Source: Pelomonas sp. V22 (GTDB lineage: Bacteria > Pseudomonadota > Gammaproteobacteria > Burkholderiales > Burkholderiaceae_C). From it: a DNA stretch of 64,000 nt. Below are positions 49,861 to 58,108 of the stretch, piece after piece (position 1 is the stretch's first letter; each line of letters begins with the position of its first letter). Location: positions 248,001-312,000 of the forward strand of contig NZ_JAGIXS010000002.1 of NCBI RefSeq assembly GCF_030014915.1, given 5' to 3'. Made by a program: the position numbers and the translations under genes. Below the pieces are notes generated by a model. The model ran no database searches. It was not told where the DNA came from and saw nothing but the letters and a program-made list of their open reading frames with translations.

Positions 49861-50664
49861 ATGACGATCACGATCAAAGACGCGGCCGATATCGCCGCCA
49901 TGCGCGTCGCTGGCCGACTGGCCTCCGAAGTCCTGGACATGCTGACCGCCCACGTGAAGCCGGGCGTCACCACCGAGCAGCTCGACAAGCTGGCGCATGA
50001 TCACATCGTGAACGTGCAGCAGGCGATCCCGGCACCGCTGAACTACTGCCCGCCGGGCTACACGCCCTACCCCAAGTCGATCTGCACCTCGATCAACCAC
50101 CAGGTCTGCCACGGCATCCCGAACGACAAGCCCTTGAAGAACGGCGACATCGTCAACATCGACGTCACCGTCATCAAGGACGGCTGGCATGGCGACACCA
50201 GCCGCATGTTCATCGTCGGCGAGGGCTCGATCGCGGCCAAGCGCCTTTGCCAGTTCACCTATGACGCCATGTGGAAGGGCATTGCCAAGGTCAAGCCGGG
50301 CGCCCGCCTCGGCGACATCGGCCATGCGATCCAGACCTTTGCCGAGAACGCCGGCTTCTCCATCGTGCGCGAGTTCTGCGGCCACGGCATCGGCCAGGTC
50401 TTCCACGAAGAGCCGCAGGTGCTGCACTACGGCCGCCCTGGCACGCTCGAGGAGCTGGTGCCTGGCATGGTGTTCACCATCGAACCAATGATCAACGCCG
50501 GCCGCCGCGAGATTCGCGAGATGGGCGATGGCTGGACCATCGTCACCAAGGACCGCTCGCTGTCGGCGCAGTGGGAGCACACCATCGTCGTGACCGAAAC
50601 TGGCTACGAGGTGATGACGCTCTCGGCCGGCAGCCCGCCGCCGCCGGCTTTCATCACTGGATGA
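49861..50664 (+). CDS. map: methionine aminopeptidase type I
   Basis: Removes the initiator methionine from nascent proteins. The 267-residue protein has the pita-bread fold metal ligands: Asp in VNIDVTVIKDGWHGDTSRMF, His in EFCGHGIGQVFHEEP and Glu in MVFTIEPMIN and WEHTIVVTE. Length is the family norm. It lies 7 nt before glnD on the same strand, so the two are probably cotranscribed. Confidence 0.97.
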   Translation: MTITIKDAADIAAMRVAGRLASEVLDMLTAHVKPGVTTEQLDKLAHDHIVNVQQAIPAPLNYCPPGYTPYPKSICTSINHQVCHGIPNDKPLKNGDIVNIDVTVIKDGWHGDTSRMFIVGEGSIAAKRLCQFTYDAMWKGIAKVKPGARLGDIGHAIQTFAENAGFSIVREFCGHGIGQVFHEEPQVLHYGRPGTLEELVPGMVFTIEPMINAGRREIREMGDGWTIVTKDRSLSAQWEHTIVVTETGYEVMTLSAGSPPPPAFITG

Positions 50665-50671
50665 CCGGGCG

Positions 50672-53260
50672 TTGAGCGCGGTGGACCTGGCCGAACTGCG
50701 CCGTCAATTCAAGAGCGGCAAGCAAGCGCTGATCGCCGGCTTCATGCAAGCCCGGCCCACGGTCACGGCCGCCAAGACCTTGCTGCGGCAACTGGCCCGC
50801 CACGTCGACGCCCAGTTGCAGCAGCTCTGGAGCGCCGCCTCCATGCCCGAGGGCGCCTGCCTGCTGGCCGTGGGCGGCTATGGGCGTGGCGAGCTCTTCC
50901 CCTATTCCGATGTCGATGTGCTGGTGCTGCTGCCCGATGGCGTGGAGGCACACCAGCCGGGCGCCATCAAGAGCGGCCTCGAGGCCTTCATCACGGCCTG
51001 CTGGGACAGTGGGCTGGAGATCGGCTCCTCGGTGCGCACGCTCTCCGAATGCCTGTCCGAAGCCGCTGGCGACGTGACGGTTCAGACCGCCATGCTGGAA
51101 GCCCGCCTGCTGACCGGGCCACGGCCGCTCTTCAAGCAGTTCGAGCGCGCGCTGCAGCAGGCCATGGATCCCAAGGCCTTCCTGCGCGCCAAGACGCTGG
51201 AGAAGGCCCAGCGCCACACCAAGTACGAAGAGACGCCCTACTCGCTGGAGCCCAACTGCAAAGAGAGCCCGGGCGGCCTGCGCGACCTGCAGCTGCTGAT
51301 CTGGATTGCCCGCGCTGCGGGCCTCGGCAAGACCTGGCCCCAGCTCGCCGCCACCGGCCTGATCACGCCCTTCGAGAGCCGCCAGCTGCAGCGCAACGAA
51401 GGCCTGCTCACGCTGATACGCGCCCGCCTGCATGCCGTGGCCGGCCGGCGCGAAGACCGCCTGGTGTTCGATTTGCAGACCGCCGTGGCCGAGAGCTTTG
51501 GCTACCAGGCCAGTGGCGGCCAGCGTGCCTCCGAGGTGCTGATGCGCCGCTACTACTGGGCGGCCAAGGCGGTGAGCCAGCTCAACCAGGTGCTGCTCTT
51601 GAACCTCGAGGAGCGCATCAACGGCTCCCAGCAGGCGCTGCTGCGCCCGATCAACGAGCACTTCATGGAGCGGGCCGGCATGCTGGAGGTGGTCAGCGAC
51701 GACCTCTTCGAGCGCGAACCGCACGCCATCCTCGAAACCTTCCTGATCTACCAGCAGACGCCCGGCATCAAGGGCTTCTCGGCCCGCACCTTGCGCGCCC
51801 TCTACAACGCCCGCGAGCTGATGGACGCCGCCTGGCGCCGCGACCCGGCCAACCGCGCGCTGTTCATGCAGATCCTGCAGCAGAAGGAGGGCCAGACCCA
51901 CGCCTTCCGCCTGATGAACCAAACCTCGGTGCTGGGCCGCTACCTCTGGGTGTTCCGGCGCATCGTCGGCCAGATGCAGCATGACCTGTTCCATGTCTAC
52001 ACGGTCGACCAGCACATCCTGATGGTGCTGCGCAATGTGCGCCGCTTCTTCATTCCCGAGCATGCGCACGAGTACCCGTTCTGCTCGCAGCTGGCCTCGC
52101 AGTTCGAGAAGCCGCACCTGCTCTACATCGCCGCGCTGTTCCACGACGTGGCCAAGGGCCGCGGCGGCGATCACTCGGACCTGGGCGCCGTCGAGGTGCG
52201 CCGCTTCTGCCGCCAGCATGGGCTGGACAAGGCAGACACCGAGCTGGTGATCTTCCTGGTCCAGCACCACCTGACGCTCTCGCGCGTGGCGCAGAAGGAA
52301 GACCTGTCCGACCCCGAGGTGGTGCAGGCCTTCGCCAAGAAGATGATCGATGCGCGCCACCTGACGGCGCTGTACCTGCTCACCGTGGCCGACATCCGTG
52401 GCACCAGCCCCAAGGTCTGGAACGCCTGGAAGGGCAAGCTGCTGGAAGACCTCTACCGACTCGCCCTGCGTGCGCTCGGCGGCGCCAAGCCCAACCTCGA
52501 CGCCGACATCGAGGCCCGCAAGCAGGAAGCCCGGCAGGCGCTCGCCCTGCTCTCGGCCCTGCCCGGGACCGAGGAGCCGCTGTGGAAGACGCTGGAGCTC
52601 AGCTACTTCGCGCGGCATGACGCCGGCGATCTGGCCTGGCATGCGCGGGCGCTGTGGCGGCACATCGATTCCGCCGTGCCGGTGGTGCAGGCGCGGCCCT
52701 CGCCCATCGGCGAAGGCCTGCAGGTGCTGGTTTATTCGCCCGACCAGCCCGACCTGTTCGCCCGCATCTGCGGCTACTTCGACGGCGCCGGCTTCAACAT
52801 CCTCGACGCCAAGGTCCACACCACGCGCAGTGGCTATGCGCTGGACACCTTCCAGGTCATCAGCCCCGAGCTGGATCTGGACCAGCGCGACCTCGTGCCC
52901 CTGGTCGAGTCCAAGCTCTCGCAGATCCTGAAGGCGCAAGGCCCGCTGCCCGAGCCGCGTCGCGGCCGGCTGTCGCGCCGCGTGAAGAGCTTCCCGTTCA
53001 CGCCGCGCATCGCGCTGCGGCCCGACGAGAAGGCGCAGCGCTGGCTGCTGTCCATCAGCACCAGCGACCGCGCCGGCCTGCTCTACGCCATTGCCCGCGT
53101 GCTGGCCCGCCATGGCATCAACCTGCAGCTGGCCAAGATCTCCACGCTGGGCGAGCGAGTGGAAGACACCTTCCTGGTTGACGGCGCGGCCTTGCAGCAG
53201 AACAAGCTGCAGCTGCAGATCGAGAGCGAGCTGCTGGACGCGGTCTCGATTCCCGGATGA
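50672..53260 (+). CDS. glnD: bifunctional uridylyltransferase/uridylyl-removing enzyme GlnD
   Basis: Primary nitrogen sensor that adds UMP to PII at low glutamine and removes it at high glutamine. The 862-residue protein has the nucleotidyltransferase domain (AVGGYGRGELFPYSDVDVLV, about 65-85), an HD phosphohydrolase domain (AALFHDVAKGRGGDHSDLG, about 490-510) and two C-terminal ACT domains (QVLVYSPDQPDLFARI and LLSISTSDRAGLLYAIARV). The start is a TTG; a GTG three codons later is equally possible. It overlaps mnmH by 4 nt. Confidence 0.96.
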   Translation: MSAVDLAELRRQFKSGKQALIAGFMQARPTVTAAKTLLRQLARHVDAQLQQLWSAASMPEGACLLAVGGYGRGELFPYSDVDVLVLLPDGVEAHQPGAIKSGLEAFITACWDSGLEIGSSVRTLSECLSEAAGDVTVQTAMLEARLLTGPRPLFKQFERALQQAMDPKAFLRAKTLEKAQRHTKYEETPYSLEPNCKESPGGLRDLQLLIWIARAAGLGKTWPQLAATGLITPFESRQLQRNEGLLTLIRARLHAVAGRREDRLVFDLQTAVAESFGYQASGGQRASEVLMRRYYWAAKAVSQLNQVLLLNLEERINGSQQALLRPINEHFMERAGMLEVVSDDLFEREPHAILETFLIYQQTPGIKGFSARTLRALYNARELMDAAWRRDPANRALFMQILQQKEGQTHAFRLMNQTSVLGRYLWVFRRIVGQMQHDLFHVYTVDQHILMVLRNVRRFFIPEHAHEYPFCSQLASQFEKPHLLYIAALFHDVAKGRGGDHSDLGAVEVRRFCRQHGLDKADTELVIFLVQHHLTLSRVAQKEDLSDPEVVQAFAKKMIDARHLTALYLLTVADIRGTSPKVWNAWKGKLLEDLYRLALRALGGAKPNLDADIEARKQEARQALALLSALPGTEEPLWKTLELSYFARHDAGDLAWHARALWRHIDSAVPVVQARPSPIGEGLQVLVYSPDQPDLFARICGYFDGAGFNILDAKVHTTRSGYALDTFQVISPELDLDQRDLVPLVESKLSQILKAQGPLPEPRRGRLSRRVKSFPFTPRIALRPDEKAQRWLLSISTSDRAGLLYAIARVLARHGINLQLAKISTLGERVEDTFLVDGAALQQNKLQLQIESELLDAVSIPG

Positions 53261-54309
53261 GCTACACGATAGACATCGAGCAGGCGCTCGCCGAGCTGCC
53301 ACGCTTCGATGCCATCGTCGACGTGCGCTCGCCCGCCGAGTTTGAGGAAGACCACATCCCCGGCGCCATCAACTGGCCGGTGCTGAGCAACGAGGAGCGC
53401 CACAAGGTGGGCCTGCTCTATGCCAGCTCGCCCTTCGAGGCGCGCAAGCTCGGATCGGCCCTGGTGGCTCGCAACATCGCGCGGCACATCGAGCAGTCGA
53501 GCGCCGGCCTCGAGAAGACCTGGCGGCCCCTGGTCTATTGCTGGCGCGGCGGCCAGCGCAGCGGTGCGATGAACTGGTTCCTGGGCCAGATCGGCTTCCG
53601 CTCGCGCCAACTGGTCGGCGGCTACAAGTCCTACCGCAACCAGGTGCGCGCTGACCTCGCCGCCCTGCCCGGCCAGCTCCGCTACCAGGTGCTGTGCGGC
53701 CGCACCGGCAGCGGCAAGACGCGGCTGCTGCATGCGCTGCAGGCCGAAGGCGGCCAGGTGCTGGACCTCGAAGGCCTGGCCCGCCACCGGGGCTCGGTGC
53801 TCGGCGGCCTGCCCGGCGACGCCCAGCCGAGCCAGAAGTGGTTCGACAGCCAGCTCTGGCAGCAACTGCGCGGGCTCAATCCGGCGCGGCCGGTCTGGGT
53901 CGAGAGCGAGAGCCGCAAGATCGGGCGCATCACCCTGCCAGAGCAACTGCTCGACGCCCTGCGCGACCGGGGCGACTGCTGCTGGATCGAGTTGCCCGAG
54001 GCGGCGCGCGTGGCGCTGCTGCTGCAGGACTACGCGCATTTCGGCGACGACCCGGAAGTCTTCTGCAAGCTGCTCGAAGGCTTGATCGAGCTGCGCGGCC
54101 GCGAAACCGTCCGGCGCTGGCAGACCCAGGCGCGCAGCGGCCAGTGGGCCGAGGTCTTCGGTGAGCTGATGCGGCTGCACTACGACCCCGGCTATGAGCG
54201 CTCGCTGCGCAACCACTATCCGCAACTGGAGCGGGCGACGCCGGTCCGCCTCGGCGATGCACGACCGGAGGCGCTGCAGCAGGCGGCGCGGCAGTTGCTG
54301 GCAGCTTGA
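53257..54309 (+). CDS. mnmH: tRNA 2-selenouridine synthase MnmH (SelU)
   Basis: Replaces sulfur with selenium at the wobble 2-thiouridine of tRNAs for Lys, Glu and Gln, via a geranylated intermediate. The 350-residue protein has an N-terminal rhodanese domain with active C95 (VYCWRGGQRS) and a C-terminal P-loop domain (GRTGSGKT, 148-155). No selD is seen in the window; it would be expected elsewhere if selenium transfer occurs. It starts inside the glnD stop (ATGA overlap), suggesting coupled translation. Confidence 0.95.
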   Translation: MSYTIDIEQALAELPRFDAIVDVRSPAEFEEDHIPGAINWPVLSNEERHKVGLLYASSPFEARKLGSALVARNIARHIEQSSAGLEKTWRPLVYCWRGGQRSGAMNWFLGQIGFRSRQLVGGYKSYRNQVRADLAALPGQLRYQVLCGRTGSGKTRLLHALQAEGGQVLDLEGLARHRGSVLGGLPGDAQPSQKWFDSQLWQQLRGLNPARPVWVESESRKIGRITLPEQLLDALRDRGDCCWIELPEAARVALLLQDYAHFGDDPEVFCKLLEGLIELRGRETVRRWQTQARSGQWAEVFGELMRLHYDPGYERSLRNHYPQLERATPVRLGDARPEALQQAARQLLAA

Positions 54310-54364
54310 GACTGGCCCTGAGGGAAACCCGCAGGTTCGCCGCCCGGAAGCTGGCGAGAATATG

Positions 54365-54387
54365 GTTTTGAAACGATGTTCCAAAAC
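54365..54387. promoter_or_regulatory. palindromic operator upstream of pectate lyase
   Basis: Inverted repeat GTTTTGAAAC-GAT-GTTCCAAAAC, 9 of 10 pairs, 33 nt before the pectate-lyase start. Its core TGAAAC-N3-GTTCCA is near the KdgR/IclR-type operators of pectin genes. The regulator is not in this window. Confidence 0.55.
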
Positions 54388-54419
54388 TTGAATTTCGGCC
54401 CTAACGCCCAAATCCCGCC

Positions 54420-55751
54420 ATGCCATCCATGCGATCCGCCACCCGCGCCCTGTCCACACACCTGTGCCTGAGCCTGTGCTTCCCCTTGCTCCTTGCCGCG
54501 CCAGTGACAGCCGCCGTCATCGGCACCAACCCGCCGGCCCCGCCGCTGAACGCCGAGCGCGTGGCGGCGCTGCCGACGGACGCACGCGCGGCCTGGTCGG
54601 CCTACCTGGCACGCTCGAAGGCGCAACTGGCGGCCGATCGTGCGGCGCTGGCGGCCGAGCGTCAGGGCCTGGCCACGCTGCCGCCACCTCCTGAAGGCGG
54701 CCATGCCGAAAAAAGCATGCCCTTACAGCAACCGGCCGCCTGGTACGCCACGGCCGAGGCGCTGAAGGTGGCCGACAACATCCTCAGTTTCCAGACGCCG
54801 GCCGGCGGCTGGGGCAAGAACCAGCCCCGCGACCGGGCGCCGCGCCTCAAAGGCCAGGACTACGTGGCGGACAACAACTTCAAGAGCGCGGTGCCCGGCA
54901 ATTTCGACCTGGCGGCCGATCCGCGCTGGAGCTATGTCGGCACCATCGACAACGACGCCACCATCACCGAAATCCGTTTTCTCGCTCGGGTCGCCGCGCA
55001 GTTGAAAGGCAGCATTGGCGAGGTCTACCGGCAAAGTGCCATCAAGGGCCTGAACTACCTGCTGGCCGCGCAATTCCCGAACGGTGGCTGGCCCCAGGTC
55101 TGGCCGCTGCAGGGCGGCTATCACGATGCCGTCACGCTGAACGACAACGCGGTGGTCGAGGTGGCCGAACTGATGGAAGCCGCCGCCCGAGGTGAGGACC
55201 AGCTCGACTTCCTGCCGCCCGACGTGAAGGCCCGCGCCGCCGCCGCCGGACAGCGGGCGCTCCAGTTGCTGCTCGACGCGCAGATGGTGGTGGGCGGCCG
55301 CAAGTTGCTGTGGGCCCAGCAGTACGACGCGCTCACCCTGGCGCCTGTGTCGGCCCGCAACTACGAGCCGCCTTCCCTGTGCGTGGGCGAAAGCACGGGC
55401 GTCCTGGTCTATCTGATGAGCCGCCCTGCGCCTTCCGCCGAGATCAAGGCGGCGGTGCGCTCGGGCATCGCCGCCCTGCGTGAACTTGCCATCAAGGACA
55501 AGGCCTGGGGCAAGATCGACGACCAGCAGGGGCGGCGGCTGACAGACAAGCCGGGCGCGGAACCCGTCTGGGCCCGCTACTACGATGTCGCCACGCTCAA
55601 GCCCATCTTTGGCGACCGCGACAAGAGCCTGCATGACAACCTCGACGACATCAGCCTCGAGCGCCGCAACGGCTATGCCTGGTACGGCACCTGGCCCAAG
55701 AAGGCGCTGCAGGCCTATGAGGACTGGTCGCGCCGCTGGGGCTCGCCCTGA
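54420..55751 (+). CDS. pelA: secreted pectate lyase (polysaccharide lyase family 10)
   Basis: Cleaves polygalacturonate by beta-elimination. The 443-residue protein has a signal peptide (ending PVTAA), a short helical linker rich in Ala/Arg (about 45-85), and an alpha/alpha-type PL10 catalytic domain: SFQTPAGGWGKNQPR, YVGTIDNDATITEIRFLA, QFPNGGWPQVWPLQGGYH, NYEPPSLCVGESTGVLVYL and RNGYAWYGTWPKKAL. Family catalytic Asp and Arg positions appear kept. It stands alone with its own palindromic operator. Confidence 0.92.
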   Translation: MPSMRSATRALSTHLCLSLCFPLLLAAPVTAAVIGTNPPAPPLNAERVAALPTDARAAWSAYLARSKAQLAADRAALAAERQGLATLPPPPEGGHAEKSMPLQQPAAWYATAEALKVADNILSFQTPAGGWGKNQPRDRAPRLKGQDYVADNNFKSAVPGNFDLAADPRWSYVGTIDNDATITEIRFLARVAAQLKGSIGEVYRQSAIKGLNYLLAAQFPNGGWPQVWPLQGGYHDAVTLNDNAVVEVAELMEAAARGEDQLDFLPPDVKARAAAAGQRALQLLLDAQMVVGGRKLLWAQQYDALTLAPVSARNYEPPSLCVGESTGVLVYLMSRPAPSAEIKAAVRSGIAALRELAIKDKAWGKIDDQQGRRLTDKPGAEPVWARYYDVATLKPIFGDRDKSLHDNLDDISLERRNGYAWYGTWPKKALQAYEDWSRRWGSP

Positions 55752-55811
55752 TGCACTGATTGATGGCCATCAAGGCCTCGCCGCTGCTGCTCTGGCACCA
55801 TCGGGCCCAAG

Positions 55812-56588
55812 ATGAAATCCAGCGATCAGGCCCTGGCCGAATCCCGGCAATTCGGCGTCCGCCCCGTGCCCCTGCTGCGCCCGCTGGGCTGGCTGGCGCG
55901 TGGCTGGCGCGACCTCTGGCAAAGCCCGCTGGTCTCGCTGCTGCACGGGCTCGTGCTGGCGTTCGGTGGTGCGGCCATCTTCTGGCTGGCCCGCGAGCGC
56001 TTCTGGCTGCTGGCCGGTGCCTTCAGCGGATTCCTGCTGGTGGCGCCCATCCTCGCGACCGGCCTCTATGCGCTGAGCCGTGGCATCGAGCGCAAGGAGC
56101 CCGTAGGCATCACCACCGTGCTGCAGGCCTGGCAACCACGAGACACCCGCCTGGTCCGCTTTGGTCTGCTGCTGGCGCTGGCTGGCAGTGGCTGGGTGCT
56201 GACCTCGGCCTCCTTGATCACGGCGCTCGCCCCTGCACCGATCAACAAGCCGATGGACTTCGTGCGCCAGGTGCTTCTCAGCGACAGCAACTACCTGTTC
56301 GAGAGCTGGCTGGCCCTCGGTGCCCTGCTGGCCGCGCCGGTGTTCGCCTCCAGCGTGGTCGCCATCCCCATGTTGCTCGACCGGCCGATCAGCGTGCTCG
56401 GTGCCGTCTACACCAGCTGGCGCGTGGTGATGGAGCATCCGGCGCCGGTGGCCTTGTGGGCACTCCTGATCATGGCGCTGACCCTGCTGGGCATGGCCAC
56501 GGCCATGCTGGGCCTGGTCGTGATCGCGCCGCTGCTGGGCCATGCCAGCTGGCATGCCTACCGCGACCTGGTTCGCGCGGCCAGCTGA
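55812..56588 (+). CDS. DUF2189 family integral membrane protein
   Basis: A 258-residue membrane protein with about six helices. A polar N-terminus with VRPVPLLRPLGWLARGWRDL precedes the first helix, a pattern typical of DUF2189 proteins (also called BPSS1780-like) of proteobacteria. Function unknown. It is followed after 10 nt by the DUF2788 gene and then YitT on the same strand, a probable operon of small membrane proteins. Confidence 0.82.
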   Translation: MKSSDQALAESRQFGVRPVPLLRPLGWLARGWRDLWQSPLVSLLHGLVLAFGGAAIFWLARERFWLLAGAFSGFLLVAPILATGLYALSRGIERKEPVGITTVLQAWQPRDTRLVRFGLLLALAGSGWVLTSASLITALAPAPINKPMDFVRQVLLSDSNYLFESWLALGALLAAPVFASSVVAIPMLLDRPISVLGAVYTSWRVVMEHPAPVALWALLIMALTLLGMATAMLGLVVIAPLLGHASWHAYRDLVRAAS

Positions 56589-56598
56589 GGGCCGGGCC

Positions 56599-56817
56599 AT
56601 GTTCGGCTACACCGAAGAACAGATTGCCCAGTTCGGCCTCAGCTTCGGCGTGGCCGCCTTCATGCTCTACATGGTGTTCATCATCCTGCAGTTGGCGCGG
56701 GAGTCGAAGGCCGGCCGCTTCGGCACCTTCGTGCTGCTGCTGGGCCTCGGGTTCGGCCTGGTCGGTTTCGCGGCAAAGGGTCTGATCAAGTACTTCCTGG
56801 CTGGCGTCGGCGATTGA
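56599..56817 (+). CDS. DUF2788 family small membrane protein
   Basis: A 72-residue protein with two membrane helices (about 11-31 and 42-65) separated by ARESKAGRFG. It matches the compact DUF2788 family of betaproteobacteria and gammaproteobacteria; function unknown. The start at 56599 (MFGYTEEQIAQFGL) avoids overlap with the gene before. It lies 4 nt before the YitT gene. Confidence 0.8.
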   Translation: MFGYTEEQIAQFGLSFGVAAFMLYMVFIILQLARESKAGRFGTFVLLLGLGFGLVGFAAKGLIKYFLAGVGD

Positions 56818-56821
56818 GGCC

Positions 56822-57445
56822 ATGAAGGACGCCGCAGCACGCATCAGCCGCACCTTCAGGCACAGCCGCGTCGAGGACGCCCAGGCCCTGCTCACCGGCA
56901 CCTTGTTCGCAGCGCTGGGCGTGGCGCTCTTCAAGCAGGCCGGTCTGCTAACCGGCGGCACGGTAGGCATTGCCTTCCTCCTGCACTACGCGAGCGGCTG
57001 GCCTTTCGGCGCGCTGTTCTTCGCAATCAATCTGCCCTTCTACGGCCTCGCCTGGCGGCGCATGGGCGCGGCCTTCACGGTCAAGACGATGGTCGCCGTG
57101 GGCCTGATGGCGCTGCTGGCCGAAGCGCTGCCGCGCTGGCTCTCCATCAGCACGATCAACCCTTTCTTCGCGGCCATCGCCGGCGGCCTCCTGATCGGAG
57201 CCGGCATGCTGATCCTGTTCCGTCACAAGGCGTCGCTGGGCGGGCTCAACGTGCTGGTGATGTGGCTGCAGGAGGCTCGCGGCTGGCGTGCCGGCTATGT
57301 GCAGGCGGGGCTCGATGCGCTGATCCTGCTTGCGGGCTTGCCCTGGGTGGCGCCGGAGCGCATCGCCCTGTCGCTGTTAGGCATGGCGGCCATCAATGCG
57401 GCACTGGCCATCAATCACCGGCCAGGCCGCTACATGGCTGTTTGA
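56822..57445 (+). CDS. YitT family membrane protein
   Basis: A 207-residue protein with five to six membrane helices and the family-typical GLLTGGTVGIAFLLHYASG and GGLLIGAGMLILFRHKASLGG motifs. It matches the short YitT/DUF161 membrane domain without the C-terminal DUF2179 domain. Transport function has been suggested for the family but is not established. It is the last gene of the run starting at 55812 and converges on the next gene. Confidence 0.85.
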   Translation: MKDAAARISRTFRHSRVEDAQALLTGTLFAALGVALFKQAGLLTGGTVGIAFLLHYASGWPFGALFFAINLPFYGLAWRRMGAAFTVKTMVAVGLMALLAEALPRWLSISTINPFFAAIAGGLLIGAGMLILFRHKASLGGLNVLVMWLQEARGWRAGYVQAGLDALILLAGLPWVAPERIALSLLGMAAINAALAINHRPGRYMAV

Positions 57446-57454
57446 GGCAAGGCG

Positions 57455-58108
57455 CTACCGGGTGCAGGCCCCCGCCATCGAGGGCAGGCCGCGCGCCCGC
57501 TCATCCATGGGGTTCAGCATGCTGACGCGCGACTCTGTGACGCGTGTGCACTTGCTGCCCTGGCGGATCAGCTTGGAGCCGGTGCCGTCGGTGGCAGTCG
57601 AGACCGTGACCGGCAAGGTACCGGCCGCGTCGGCCACGGCATATTCCACCGAGCGCTTTTCGCTGTTGGCGCGCGGGTCGTTCAGCATCTGACTCAGCAT
57701 CGATTCGCCGCGCGCGCCGGAGGCCGGCCGCGCGGGCGACAGGCCCAGCTTCAAAGGCTCGGGCCGCGCCGGGGTTGCCGCCGCTGAAGCTGTCGGAAGC
57801 GCCGCTGCTTGCTGAATCGGCGATGCTGGCACGCCGGTCAACTCTGGAACCGGCAGCACCGGAACCGCTGGCAAATTGCTGGGCGGCACCCGCATTCCCT
57901 CGTCATCTCCGGGCGGCGGCGGTGGCACAACGGGCTTCTCTGCCAGGATGCGCAGCACGATGCGCGACGAAGCCACCGGCGCGACCGGCCGCTTGATCTG
58001 CAAAAGCGCCAGCCAGCCGCCATTCACCAGCGCGGCCGCCAGCAAACCCAGCAGCAGCCGCGAGCGCGGCGGCGCCGGCAGGTGATGGGGACTCAGAGCC
58101 TCGCTCAC
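57455..58108 (-). CDS. hypothetical membrane-anchored Pro/Ala-rich protein
   Basis: A 217-residue protein with one membrane helix (about 17-37), a Pro-rich periplasmic linker (VPPPPPGDDEG, then many Pro/Ala) and a C-terminal region (about 130-217) with three cysteine or polar motifs (SKCTRVTESRVSMLNP). No family recognised. The GTG at 58108 is chosen because it overlaps the stop of the oligopeptidase gene in a GTGA arrangement; an ATG 18 nt upstream is also open. Confidence 0.6.
   Translation of the reverse strand: MSEALSPHHLPAPPRSRLLLGLLAAALVNGGWLALLQIKRPVAPVASSRIVLRILAEKPVVPPPPPGDDEGMRVPPSNLPAVPVLPVPELTGVPASPIQQAAALPTASAAATPARPEPLKLGLSPARPASGARGESMLSQMLNDPRANSEKRSVEYAVADAAGTLPVTVSTATDGTGSKLIRQGSKCTRVTESRVSMLNPMDERARGLPSMAGACTR

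Noticed and set aside
50654-54459. Long minus-strand open frames opposite glnD and mnmH (882 and 458 codons)
   Set aside because: glnD and mnmH show complete catalytic motifs on the plus strand; the opposite frames are shadows.
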